DNA of 64,000 bases from Kudoa neothunni (taxonomy: Eukaryota; Cnidaria): assembly GCA_964304625.1 (NCBI GenBank), contig OZ199838.1, positions 3,782,001 to 3,846,000 on the forward strand, given 5' to 3'. The notes below the pieces were generated by a model that saw only the letters and a list, made by a program, of their open reading frames with translations, ran no database searches and was not told the DNA's origin. Positions 28,430-41,175 of this stretch are shown piece after piece (the first letter of the stretch is position 1; each line of letters opens with the position of its first letter). The position numbers and the translations under genes were made by a program.

Positions 28430-30056
28430 TAATCTCAAGCCGTTAGTGTTTCTTTCTGGATTTGGTCGAAAACATTGATATATATATTGTAATTTTATGA
28501 CTTTTATGATCAAAAAAATACATTTTGATAATTTAAACTTAAGTTGTTGCATATAAAGGGTGAAAATAAAAAAATAAGAGGGGAGAAGAAATCATTTGCG
28601 ATCATTCTAGCACAGTTCGTCCAGGAGCCTTCAACGACGATAAATGTGGGGGAAAATTAATCAGCTATTTTTGGGAATTTAAGTGGGATAAATTATAAGT
28701 AAAAACAGGTTAAGAAACTATGGGACAACAGTGCAAAACCATTTCGACCAAAATTAGTCAATAAATCGTTTTCTTTCATTACTTTTCATTCCTAACAAGA
28801 AGAAAAATTTGTGATATAACAAAAGAATCTGAAGGCTGAAGATTCTAGAGAAAATGGATTGATTTATATTTTATTTTATAATGATTTTTGAGCGATACTT
28901 CCAGGATAATCATGATAAAATTTTGGATTTAAAGTTAACCAACAGGAAAATATTTTTAAATTTAGTCACAATGAAGGAATAAGGAAGGAAAATCTTTAAT
29001 AACCCGATAATTGTTCGTTAGGATGAAAATATTCAGATCATTAATCCACACATGATGTTATTTTCTTTATATTTAAATAAAATTCTATCAAAGATATCAT
29101 TAAACTTTTCTATATGGTCCACTGAAGATATAGGAACGAAACAACGAAGCATGACTACACTTTAGCCTGCGATCGCGACCGACAATATGCGGATATAAAG
29201 GCGTGTAAATGTAGTCAAATATTTTTAAAGATTAATTTTGTTATTATTCTTATCAAAAATTTGAAAAAAAAATAAAATCACATTAACTTTTTATTATTAA
29301 TAAGCTGTTGGGAGTGTTGTGCCAATGTGAGCACAAGAACCAAAAATAATAGACTTATATCCGCATATACGTAGAGACACCTCCACTAACCCTCCAAGTA
29401 AAATCAGATCGAAATCTATCCCACGTGATGTTTAAAACCATTTTTTACCAAATAAATTAAAGATTAATGGTAAAAATTCAGTCTAATCTTGTAACCATTT
29501 TATAGTATAAATATTAGGAATAAAAAGGTGTATCAGTTAAATATAAACAAAGTTACTTCAACAATCTCTTCCAAGTAAAAACGAGATAAAAATCTCTACC
29601 AGTTTTTGTTATAAAACTATCTATAATAAATAGTTATTGAATTTGGAACAGTATTAGTCGATTGTATTGATTAGATCTGAGTTAATCAAGAAACACTATT
29701 ATTAAGCCCCGTGTGCATATGCTCTCATCTCGTTTTGCGTGCAATGAGTTCGTGCGAATACAGTGAAAGTTTCTCAGATTCGACTCACCAGACACTTATT
29801 ACAGTCTATTAACGAAGAATCTTCAGATAAATGCGATTTTCGTATAAACCTTCCAGCCGATTGTCTTATTGACGCGAATGGAACATTATAGAAGACTGAG
29901 ACTACACTCTCTACTCGAACGTCAGCCAAAAACATTTTGTATAATCGTTTCGGACATTTTTCAAGAAATCACGCCGTTTTCTTGTTATTTTTGTTACTTT
30001 TTTGTGTAAATATTACATTTATTAGTGCGCGATAAACTTTAGAAAATTCTTCACAT
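28430..30056. other. Spacer with a perfect 14-bp inverted repeat
   Basis: No gene was recognised. ATATGCGGATATAA (29185-29198) and its exact reverse complement (29355-29368) are 156 bp apart. This could be a MITE core or chance. A GC-richer patch at 29700-29950 shows no open frame or RNA gene that I recognise. Confidence 0.4.
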
Positions 30057-32620
30057 TAACCCTCCCCGGGCCGAGCTCGTGGAAAAAACGAATGTTCCCA
30101 ACGGGGTCTTTTTTGACCCCAGTAATTTTTTACTTATTATTTTCGTTTTAAAAATTAAGTAAATTTCACAAATAATGTTTTTAATATAATTAGATTAACC
30201 TGTTAGAACTTTATACAGCGAATACATTAACAATAAAAATCACAAACATTCGGATAAAAACAAAAATGCTTATTAATATATACCAGAAAACACATCATAC
30301 TTTTAGTTTTCAAGTAATTCGCGAGGAACCCCGACATCCAAACAATTTTTAAATATAGAAACCCCAGAAGATCATGATTCTCCATTAATCACGTTTTCTG
30401 GAGAACTTACTGGAGCTTTGCATTAATCTGAGATCAAAATTTGGTTTTAATATCCTCCCAAAATTAAGAGTTTCGTTAATTGAAATTTATATTTAGGGGT
30501 AATAATGATTATTTGGTTTAGAACTATATATTATAACCCTTCTTTTATCGTTACGGTTGACGTATTTTTGAGATTTGAATACAAGGTTATAATTGTAACG
30601 ATGTTTGTGTATAAAACCAAAGAAGGAAATCTCCAAGAAAAATTGTAACACAAATAAAATATTCCCATTCACATGAAGTTAATGATCTAGTAACAAAATA
30701 TCGAGAAAACTAGGAACGAACTCCTTCATAGATAGAAACTAAGTTATGTTTATAATAATATACGAATTTAACTTTATACGAATTAAGCATGCTAATAAAC
30801 GACATCATTTTTAAATATTTTTATTAAAAAATTTCCATAATCGACGAGTTATATGAGATTAATTAACTCAATTATTTAGGTAGTTTAATCTGTGCGCCAA
30901 AAAAATCTGCGAAACTAACAATCATTATCTATATTACATGTTTGACAATAGGCAACATTCTTTTTAGATCTATATGATGAGCAGATGGGTATTTTACAAT
31001 TATGACACTTCACGTTGGTTTTTCGATCCGTATTTCTTGAGTAAAACGCACACCTTGACCTTTTATATATAGAACTCAACCCTGTCGAATTGGATACATC
31101 ATTATTATTTGTGTACTTGTTAAACAGTTCAAACTGTATTTTATGTGTTATTGATAATTAGATCCGCAGTTTGACGAAGTAACACATTCGATTGAATTAA
31201 ATCGATGCACAGGTCTCTTAAGAAATGTTGTCTGCGACTTCGATCATCAGCTCTCCAAATTAGGAAATTTGGATGCCCATATGACATAAGCATCGAGAGC
31301 TGATATATCTACCAAATTCAACAACCTTACAGCCCGGTCATTTAGCTTTATTGTAGTGACGAATAATTGTTGGTCTCTTCATCACATCTGTTTCTATTTC
31401 ACCATGATTTATTTCACTGAACAATAAATAAACAACCCGATTCTTTTTCGAGATATATGACATCATTGTCATGTCATTATAGAAATAAAAAGTGGACGAA
31501 AATTCAGGTTAATTTTAAAAATTCAACAAACGTTGAGGAATGTACATGTTATTGCGCCTAACAGTGCCGTTAACGTAATTTTATTTTGTAGCAAGAAAGT
31601 TCCTAGCGGAACCATTGTAAAAAGTTATCAATGGTGACACCACGACCCGATCCATAAAAGGTTCAATTGGTTCCTTGTCAACTTTCCCCTCTGTTTTGAA
31701 TCCCTAATGCCTTCAATCTTACCTGTGTAAAATTTAATATTCAATAAATACGACGTCTCGACACCCGCAGCGACCTATAACTTCATACCGTGGCGAGAGG
31801 GTTTATTTTTTCTGTACAATCGAAATGGACATCCGCAGCGAAATGCTACCATTCTTTCACCAACGATTATGTGAGAACCAGAAGAATAGTTTTTTCGGAA
31901 AGAATCATTTATTTCATTAAAAATTTCACAATTGGTTCAAATTTATCATTAGATAAATTCAATCTAAATTTTCTGGTTAGTCTACCATCAAACCGTATTA
32001 CACGATATATACGAGGAAAACGATTTCTTGAGATGGCTACAGAAAAAAAATATTATTAAATTAGAAGGTTTTTATCACAAATATTTTTTAATGATAATTT
32101 AGAACCATTATATCATCCCGATGTAATTAATATCCAATAAAAGATTTTAATTCTTCAGTGGTTATTTTTTTCATTTCTATATCTGCTATTGGGATAACAA
32201 AAATTGTTCGCGTAATATAAAATTTTTTCTAGGATGGAGTTAAACATAAAAAGTTGAAAACAATCAGAAATGTTGTTCAAATTTTTAGCATCACCTAAAG
32301 GTCCCGAGTTAATTGTGAACTCTAGTTTCCGTTCTTGTTTGATTTGTAATATCCCACAGAATTCCTGATTTCAACATTGATTTATTGTTATCAATTTGAC
32401 ATTCATCATCATTTCGCGAATCAGAACATGGTTCTTAACCTTCCACAATATCTTCATGATATGAGGCATCTGATAGGTCACCTTCAAATTCAAGGTCGCC
32501 ATCAGTGCTTTGATCAGCCTCTACATTATCATCGAGTAGTTTATTCAGATCTTTTTTATACTAAATGACTAAATAAAAATTAAATTTCAAATTGACCACG
32601 TAATGTTACTTATCTGTTCC
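30057..32620 (-). mobile_element. piggyBac element remnant 2
   Basis: Minus-strand coding remnant of a piggyBac transposase. Near 31795-31880 is VGERMVAFRCGCPFRLYRKN, the family's second catalytic region, followed by HGMKL and SYLLNIKFYTGK (31700-31790). Near 31260-31370 are KRPTIIRHYN and RAVRLLNLVDISALDAYVIW. At 30950-31010 a Cys-rich tail (CHNCKIPIC...C) corresponds to the C-terminal zinc finger. The N-terminal part runs to about 32570. The left end is convincing: TTAA (30057-30060) followed by CCCTCCCC, and a GGGGTC-T6-GACCCC hairpin (about 30103-30120), as is usual for the family. Several frameshifts and stops are present, and the right end was not found. Confidence 0.8.
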
Positions 32621-32828
32621 TAATTATTACTTCTCACGGTAATCTGATACCAACTAATCCCTTTAGTTTTTGGGCATCACTCGATAAGTGAGTGATAAAA
32701 TCAAAATGTTTCTACCCATACTTGGTTTAATAATTTTTCAACGTTTCAGATTCATTTTATTTAATTTCAGTACCTAAATTCTAATAATCAAATTATTAGG
32801 TCTACTTCTAACCAAGGTTTACTGATGT

Positions 32829-33098
32829 GTGATGAGATATCCAGACAATGTCCGTTCGTATGTTCGTTGGTGTCATGGGCGAACGAACTTTTCTGATCTT
32901 AAAATTTTGGGAACGAAACCATTCGTGCGTTTAGTATGCGAGGATGGTGGTAGAGTATGCGATGTAGCGAACGAGGGTCGAATACATGACCCCTTAAACT
33001 TAAAAGTGGCGAGACCTTATTACTTGACTATGGACCATAGCGCTGGCGCACGATTACGCGCTATTGTTAATATGTGGATACGCCACAACGATACCTAA
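32829..33098 (+). CDS. Unrecognised 89-codon frame in a GC-richer patch
   Basis: The frame lies in a patch with more GC and many CG dinucleotides compared with the surrounding DNA. It reads LVCEDGGRVCDVANEGRIHD in its middle. No domain, signal peptide or membrane segment is evident. It may be a fragment of an inserted repeat rather than a gene. A GGGTC...GACCCC hairpin at its centre (32975-32993) is like the one near the piggyBac left end. Confidence 0.2.
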   Translation: MMRYPDNVRSYVRWCHGRTNFSDLKILGTKPFVRLVCEDGGRVCDVANEGRIHDPLNLKVARPYYLTMDHSAGARLRAIVNMWIRHNDT

Positions 33099-33099
33099 A

Positions 33100-34480
33100 A
33101 ACACTCTCTTGCGCATGTTTTCGAATATCTTTTTTTCACGATTGTCCATAATAAAATAATAACCTCTAAATTTAATGAATTTTTCATTCCGAACGCGGTC
33201 GGATACACGCGGAATCTCCATATTTTTTCAACAAACATTGAATTTTCTTCGTTTCTCTCTTAGTTATTAACTCAATAGTTTATTATTATTATTTCGTTTT
33301 GTTACTGTCGGTATATACAAATTTTATACGAACTAACTTAAAATATAAACTTATTGCAATGTCTCACAAGAAGATCTTATTTTTTACTATAATAAAGTAC
33401 TTTTCGAATTTTAAAAAATAGATGTTGATGTTGTACGATTTTTTTTAGTTTATAACTTTTTTTTATTAAACTTGTTATTAGACATTAAGAATTAATTAAG
33501 TTTTTATTATTAACCTTCAGAAATCTAATTTTTTGAAATGACAATAGAAAATTGTTTTACATCACAATGTCTGCAATATATTTTTATTGTTTTGTAAGTT
33601 TTTGTGTCAGTCGAAATTTACTAACAACAAATTCGGACCGTTGTACGAATTGAGAATATTACGAAGTGTAAACTCAATATCTTAACTAAGGTTATTATTT
33701 TGATCGGTACGCATATAATTGACTAAAACTAATAAATGTAAAGAAATAACAATTTTTTGAATTTTAATAACAATATTTTTTACGTTTATCGAATGTTATA
33801 CTAAACACACACGTAACAATTCCTCTAATATAGTAATAACTTCATATAATCAACCTTTAATTATTTACCTATTGAAATTAAATGTTTATCTAAAATATAG
33901 TGTTTATTTATTTTTAAAAACTCACCAGTCCTAAGAATATTAAGAAAATGCATTTTGAGAGCACGTGGTTGTCCTCGTTTTAAACTATTCACAATTAAAA
34001 CCAATAAAAACACGAATAGATAAATCTGATATTGTAAAATTTATGTTTATATGCTAAAAAATATAAAGAATATCCAATTTATGAGTGATTTTCAAAAACA
34101 AATTAGACAACAATTCAATGTTTGTCGGAAAAAAGATGGAGATTGCACGTATATCCGATATCGTTCGGATGATGAATTATGAAAAATTTAGAAGTTATTA
34201 TTTTAAGCTAAATTTTATCTCTCCTTATTCTTTTGTTTTATTATGGACAATCATGAAAAAAAGAAAATCGAAAAAACGTGAGTAAATGGGCGTTTTTAGA
34301 TGCCGCATACTCTACCATTGCCAAAAAGATCTTAGATATGAAACTAATATTGAATTCTAAGCCAACAAAATGTGAGGGATTGAATATAAACAATTACAAT
34401 CTTTACCTTGATTTACTGTACTTTTTGAGGTATGTTACCTCATATGTCATAATTTCATATTTTATTACCAAATAGAAATT
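33100..34480. other. AT-rich stretch with weak ORFs only
   Basis: Two 65-codon plus-strand frames (34085-34285, 34278-34475) adjoin each other but match nothing I recognise. The rest is non-coding in appearance. Confidence 0.35.
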
Positions 34481-34529
34481 TGACATCAGTGTTTTTTTCA
34501 AAGATAATTAAACTGATTTTGGAAACAGA

Positions 34530-34660
34530 ACCTTGCTATATTAAGTTATGTTATAGTCAGATCTGTCGAAACGTTTTTTAGAATGACAAAAATACTTTCA
34601 AACCCTAATTTTATAAGTCTAATAATTAGAAATGAATTGTTTAAGTGGCTAAGTTAGGTT
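34530..34660 (+). mobile_element. Possible hAT C-terminal (dimerisation) fragment
   Basis: A short plus-strand stretch reads VRSVETFFRMTKILSNPNFI. This resembles the 'xxVERxFSxxxxIxxxxRxxL' C-terminal hAT dimerisation block. It is only about 40 codons with no other support, so the call is tentative. Confidence 0.25.
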
Positions 34661-34913
34661 TGTTTAGTTTCTTTTAAGATAATGCAAAATAACACATAAT
34701 AAAGAGGAGTGAATTAAACTTACTCCGAAAGTGTCTTACTTTTAATGTTATTAGTATGAACTACTAATTTTCTAAGGTTTTTTTTCTTTGAGTTTTCCAA
34801 TAAATGAGCGGATTTTTGTAAACCTGATTGACTTTTTCTTGGATGTACCGTTGAATGGTTTTTCGAAGATTCCGGGATCTTTGGAATTAATTCTAAATTT
34901 TTTTAAATGTTTG

Positions 34914-35261
34914 TTACAAACAAAGATTTACCTTCAAATTTGTTTTTCTTAAATGGATAATTTTGTTCAGCCATGCCGGAAAAAACGACTCAATGTGGTT
35001 TATCACTAAATTTAATTCTTTATTTCGCAAAGACTCACACTCAATAAATTTGAATTTTCTAAAATTTCCGTGGATAAAAGCTTCGATTGTATGGTTGATA
35101 TCTGATACATTGTGTGTATTCTTCGTCCAATAAACTTTCCAAGTGCATACAATAATTACCCATAAGAGTTTCACGTTGCTTTTGAAAAATTCAATTTCAG
35201 CAACGCATTCGTTCTTGTCCAATCCATAAAAGTATTTTTTAGTTGGACGATTCTCTAACAC
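34914..35261 (-). CDS. Unrecognised 115-codon minus-strand frame
   Basis: Open for 115 codons from an ATG. It is hydrophilic apart from one hydrophobic patch (LLWVIIVCTW). No family was recognised. Its position between transposon remnants suggests mobile-element origin, but this is inference from context only. Confidence 0.2.
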   Translation of the reverse strand: MLENRPTKKYFYGLDKNECVAEIEFFKSNVKLLWVIIVCTWKVYWTKNTHNVSDINHTIEAFIHGNFRKFKFIECESLRNKELNLVINHIESFFPAWLNKIIHLRKTNLKVNLCL

Positions 35262-35589
35262 ATCCTCCTAATTATCGAAACACGCCATTAACGTCCTATA
35301 TCGATCGCTGAGACCACTCCATGGTCGCATAGCTGAGCCCCATTATATTTTCATTTGTAATTTTGACTGTAAATCTGCGGTTTATTAACAGATTCGCACA
35401 GTTTGTCAACATTCGCCCTTAGTATAGATAAATCGAAATTAGATATCATAGCGAAAGTAAAATTTATTTATAAATTCATTAGTGATAAAAAAAATGTAAT
35501 CAATATATTAAAATACATGACATATAAATTATTAAAATATTGATTAAAACAGTTTTACATCAATTTAATACATAAAATACCTTGAGATA

Positions 35590-38500
35590 TAATAGTGTTG
35601 AACTCTCTTAGACCAGATAGATTGTTTGCTGCGGAGTCACAAACAATTCTTAGATCCGATTTGCTGAGTGAAAATTTAGTACAAAATGCCGTGCTAAGAA
35701 GTGGATAAACGAATCTGCGAGTATGTGCTGTTCCGGCGCTAAGGTTATTTTGGACACACTACATGATCCTCTTCATTTGCTACAAAGACTCCGAAATTTC
35801 AAGACACTTGCTACAAAATATCCAAAGATACAACTGCGCTTTCCAGATGACATTTTCGGAGCGAACGTAGTTAGTAGGGACGGGTTCATGCCTATTTTTA
35901 AGGTTCACGGTCAAGTTTGTCATCGAATTGGATCGATATCCCCTTCTGAAAATAAGCAACCAAAATTCTTACAAATACATTTTATATAAGACATGCATTT
36001 GCAAGCTCAAAATCGACCCAACATGTATATCCAGCTTAGGTATGATGTAATTTTAGCCTTTTAATATATGTTACACAGGCGCAATAGCTACATCCACAGT
36101 TTTAAGTATACTTTAGAAATGTACCCGTCCTCCGATTTTAATATAATTATAAACGTTGACGAGCGTCCATAGGGAGAACACGAGAGAAGATACAATGCCC
36201 CAACTTACAATGACGTGGCCATCGTAATGTCGGGATGAGCAACATTGTAGGAGGGATATTGTCTTGAGCAATAAAGACAACAGACTTCAAAGAATAGGTG
36301 AAACACACAGATCGTATGATGTATTGCAATCTCCACTAATTAATGTCTACGGTCAAGATGGTTACCATTTTCGTTTTCCACAGATTGGCACAAACAAAAG
36401 TGTTTCGAGTAAGGATTTTTATTCTTTTCATTTTATGGTAAGGAAAAATAGTTTTAACATGCTACATCGGCTTGGGACATTATTCCAACAATATGCTTTA
36501 GATATGCTTGCGAAGATGGAATCAGAGAGACTTGATTTCATCAGAGCCGAACGAGATGAACTTCGTGTTGAATCTTCCATCATTTTAAATTGATAGCATT
36601 CGTAGAGACGGTGAAATAAATGGGGGATGGTTGTGAATTTTGCCGTCGACTTTTGTAGGTTCACCTCGCTATATGAACGTGAAGATGCAGGATGCCATGA
36701 CCTATTTCTATCATTTACATGTAATTCATTTTGGAGCGAAATTAATGAAGAGTTATTTCCTGACCAAGCACCTAAAGAGAGACCAGACATAGTCGCGAGA
36801 GTATTCAACTTGTAATTAATTAAAATTTTGATGAATTTAATTCATAAATTGTAGGTTTTGGGGTGAAATTCAGTGTTATATGTATATTATTGAGTGGCAG
36901 AAAAGGGAGCTGCTACACGCTCATATATTGGTCTGGATGAAACAGAAACTGCGTTCCAAAGATATCGACCAATTCATATCGAGCGAATTACCAGACTCAA
37001 ATGTAGATCCAGTATTGTAAGAACAACCATGGGTCCATGATCCTTGTGGTGCGTTGAATCCAGAAATCCTGTGCATGAATGATCAAAGAAAATGCACCAA
37101 AAATTATTCCAGACTGACGCTGATGGGTATCCTGTTTACAGATGAAGACGACCTGAAGATGGAATTTTTCGGGCGTCAATTCATCTGAACAACAGTGGGG
37201 AAGTCATCATAGATAATAGGTGGATCGTTCCCTATTGTCCTTTCTTGACTGAGATTTTCAATGTCCATATTAATGTAGAGTATTGCCATTCAATCAATTC
37301 CATTAAGTACATATGCAAGTACGTAAACAAGGTTTCTGATGCCGCCATGTTTGTTGCTAATCAAAGAGATCGTTTGGATAAAGTTTCAAATTACCAGGCT
37401 GGTCATTAGATAAACAGTAGCGAAGGATTTTGGAGATTCTTCGGCTTCAACATTCATAGTCATTTTCCAACCATAGAGCATTTAAGCGTCCATTTGGATA
37501 ACGGTCGGCGTATTTATTTCACCGACGAAACTTTGTTGAATCGGTTACCAAATCCAAAGGACACGACATTAACCGCTTTTTATCAAGCTATGCTAGAACG
37601 AATTCGTTCAAAGTGTCCTCTACCATCTAGTCCCATCTTACTACATATGGAAGGATAATAGTCGGCGTCGGAGAAAAAGAGGTTGTCCAGTTGAGGGCCA
37701 TCCAGACATACGATTCAATTATACAATAGGAAGAGTTTACAGTGTACATCCTGCACATCAAGAATGTTTTTATTTGATAATGTTGCTCCATTGTGTAAAA
37801 GGACCTAAAAGTTTTGACGATCTTAAGAAGGTTGACGGTCAGGTATACCCAACATACCTTGAAGCGTGAATTAAAAATGGTTTGGTGGAGGTAGACAACC
37901 ACTAGGAATGTATATTAAGGGAAGCTTCTCTTACCAACAGCCAATGTCAATTACGAAGATTATTTGCTCTGTTGATCAAAAATTGTGAAATGCGCCAGCC
38001 TCACAAACTGTGATTACTTTTTAGGGAAGATATGTCGGAAGATTACCGGTATCAACTGCAACAAACCGGTTTAATGCCAAACGTGATTTTCAATTCTGAC
38101 ATTTTTAACATGCCCCCTAATTGACACAGAAAAACACTTTAATTTAAATGGGTGGAGGAATGTTAAATTCATACGGATTTCCTCCTTTGGACAGAACATT
38201 TGGCACCCTCTTCCAAACGAAATTCAGAGAGAATTAGCCTACGACATTGAAGAATAATCATAGTTTGTAGAAATAAACGAGCCGAAACTGACGCCTGACT
38301 AAAGATTTGCGTTCGAAACGATGTTGGGAAGCATTTATAACAATATAGGTTATTGTAACGTTTTTTTTCTTGGTGCATCAGGTGGCACAGGTAAGACATT
38401 TGCGACAAATCTTTTATTGGCCTAATTAAGAAGAGATTCTAAGATTGTACTCGCTGCTGCATCTTCGGGGCATTGTAGCCACGTTATTACCAGGGGTAGG

Positions 38501-39538
38501 ACCACCCATACTAAGGTTAAGTTACCAATCGCGATTAAGGATGATGGAACCGACGTATGTGCAATCAGCAAGGGGTAGGTCTTCTCAATTGTTGGCTAGA
38601 TGTACGACCATCATATGGGATGAATGCACAATGACAAATAGAGTGGTTTTCGAAGCTTTAGATAGAATGATAAGCGATTTAACAGACGAAAACATTCCAT
38701 TTGGCGGAATCACAATGGTTTTGTCCGGCGATTTTCGCCAGACACTACCTGTAATACCCAGAGATGCAAGATATGATCAAGTAAAATATTCCTTAAAGTT
38801 CTTTTCCTTATGGGCGCGCGTTTAAACCCTCCATCTCACCACCAATATGAGAGTGCAACTCAGCAAAGAAAGAAGGAGCCAGTCAATTCGCTTCAGAAAA
38901 CTTTTACAACTCAAATTAGCTGTCAGAACGAACTATCTTAACCCCCACAAACCAATCCGTAAACAAAAATCAATGATAGATTGATCCATCTTATTCCTGG
39001 TGACTCAATAGAGTACAAATCATATGACACTGTTGTGGACCAAAACCAGTATGTCAATTTCCCTGTTGAATTCCTCAACAGTCTAGACTCTAAAGCTTTC
39101 GAGGGTTCCTTCGCATAAGATTCTCCTAAAGGTAGGCACTCCAATTATATTGCTAAGAAATTTTGGATTCATCAAGGTTGTGTAACGGCACTCAATTAGT
39201 GGTAAAGTCGCCAATGTCTTATCTTATTTTGGCCACTATCACAATTGGTTGTGCCAGAGGGGAAGGTGTAAATATTCCGAGAATTCCGATTATTCATTCA
39301 GACATCACCTTTAATTTTAGAAGACTGCAATTTCCCATCAAACAATGCTTTGAAATGTCCATAAACGAGACCCAAGGGAAATCCTTAAAAGTTGCCAATT
39401 TAAATTTTGAGGAACCGTATTTTTCTCATGAGTAGTTGTATATCGCCATCTCCAGGGTAGGTTCCAAAGACAATTTATACGGGTTTTCTCCAAATGGTCC
39501 GACCAACAATATAGTTTATGGGGAGGTATTACAATAAC
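35590..39538 (+). pseudogene. Helitron Rep/PIF1-like helicase, frameshifted
   Basis: The parts lie in order across several frames. An N-terminal block FKVHGQVCHRIGS and QPKF (35897-35970) comes first. The Helitron-like N domain follows at 36264-36593. The HUH nuclease region has LLHAHILVWM (His codons at 36916-36924). The catalytic tyrosine helix is KYICKYVNK (Tyr codons 37308 and 37320). The Walker A motif GASGGTGKT (38371-38397) and Walker B IIWDECTM (about 38609) identify the PIF1-like helicase. Its C-terminal block CNGTQLVV...IPRIPI and the final EVLQ end at 39538. Many stops and shifts divide it, so it is non-functional. It would have driven rolling-circle transposition. Confidence 0.85.
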
Positions 39539-40614
39539 TGACTATGTTATCATTTTCTTATCTTTATGGATCTTACTCGCCTATTTAAATTTAGTGTTTA
39601 TTTAAATCTCATTCAAATTTATTTATATGAAACAATGTATCAGATTTATTTTTGGAGTGCGTTGTGGTAATTTCACAAAAAAATGTTTAATACTTCATTC
39701 TGCTGATCTAATTTTATGGGGACCATTAATCGTGACTTGGAGTGTTATATCAACTTCTGTTTTCTTCTTATGAGTCCGTCAGTATCTATCATTGTAATAG
39801 GATCAGAAGTTGGGTGGATTTCCTAAACAAGCTTAAAATGGTGGGTATAGCTATTTTGACGGTTAAACACATCTTGGTGTTGGAAAAATACGTACCTGTT
39901 CTGAAAATGTGTTGCTGATCAATTCTAAGCTTGCATATGCAAATCTTCCAAGAAATTCATTTTGTAAAAAGTCGGTTCGCCATCGTCTTAAAGCTACTAC
40001 AAATCCTGATTAAATGAGCGCGTTAGTTTTAAAAGTAGCTTTGAGTTTTTTTGTTTGCATTTTTCATGATCTTGTATGTGACGAAATTTCTTCGGTAAGC
40101 GTTTATAAGATTTCATGGTAAAAATTTAATCTACCACATTGTTATAGGTAGGATTCAACTGAACAGGCCTATAAAAGAATTCAAATGAGAATTCGATTTC
40201 GGATTCTATATCCCTTCATACGTTGACCGAATAGTTGTGTTCCGTCGTAATGCCTCAAGTATACGTCGATTTCTATTTGCTTTTCTTGGTTTCTTAAACC
40301 GCGGATGCATCAAATAATGATGATGAGAATTAAACGAAATGAGATTCATTTGTTAGTATTATAGTTTCTTTAATATATTTAAATTAGGGGTTTTCTGTTT
40401 TTTCTTAAATATAATAACTACTTACATTATTATGTAAAATTTTGTTATGTTTCGTTTATGACTGTTTATGTCGCCTGGTAAATTTTCGGCAGATGTTATT
40501 AACGTTGAAACGTTGATTAAATTAAAAAATATAATTTAAAACATTTTTATTTCAATTTTTCCCCTGAATTAGATATTCCCAGCACCCCGATCGTATTCAG
40601 GGTATTACAGCTAG
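35590..40614 (+). mobile_element. Autonomous Helitron, decayed, with probable 3' terminus
   Basis: Plus-strand Helitron coding remnant (35590-39538) followed by about 1 kb of non-coding 3' sequence. A candidate 3' end has CCCTGAAT (40562-40569) pairing with ATTCAGGG (40595-40602), then 8 nt, then CTAG (40611-40614), followed by T as expected for insertion between A and T. The stem loop is longer (25 nt) than in typical Helitrons, so the exact end is probable, not certain. The 5' TC terminus was not identified. Confidence 0.8.
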
Positions 40615-41175
40615 TATAAACTAAAAGTTATTGTATTCGCTAAGATATGTTTACAGGTAAATATAGATTAATGAGGATGAAGGTAACATCGATCCTCACC
40701 GTTCATATTTGAGTCAATCAGAACTTTTGTAAACTAATTACTCAATCATAGTCATCAATCTCTCTTATTAAAATACACGAACGAGACATTACATGTAATA
40801 ATTAGCAACAACTACGTGGCAAGACCACATAAACTGAGTTTAAAAGTAAAGTGGTCACAGCAATAATATATAATTGATTATTAGCAACTGTTAAGATGGT
40901 TCAGCCAAAATGTGTAATCAGACATTCATATGAAACACGGAAATAACATCACCACCCACCCCATTCACAATGTGCCTTCTTCGATGAAACTCGTCGAAAC
41001 TCGTATCAAAAACGACATATCCAAGTTTTATGATTAATGGTTTTAATTTGTTTCTAAAATCATTCATTAATTTTCATAAGTCATATTTTAACAAATTAAG
41101 TGGTTTGTAGATTAAAATATACCATCTAGCAATTATCGGACAAGTTCGGGGAACGTGCGTCTTCTGTGATTAGAG

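Noticed and set aside
31790-32059. 89-codon plus-strand frame
   Set aside because: It lies antisense to the conserved CPFRLY region of the piggyBac transposase remnant.
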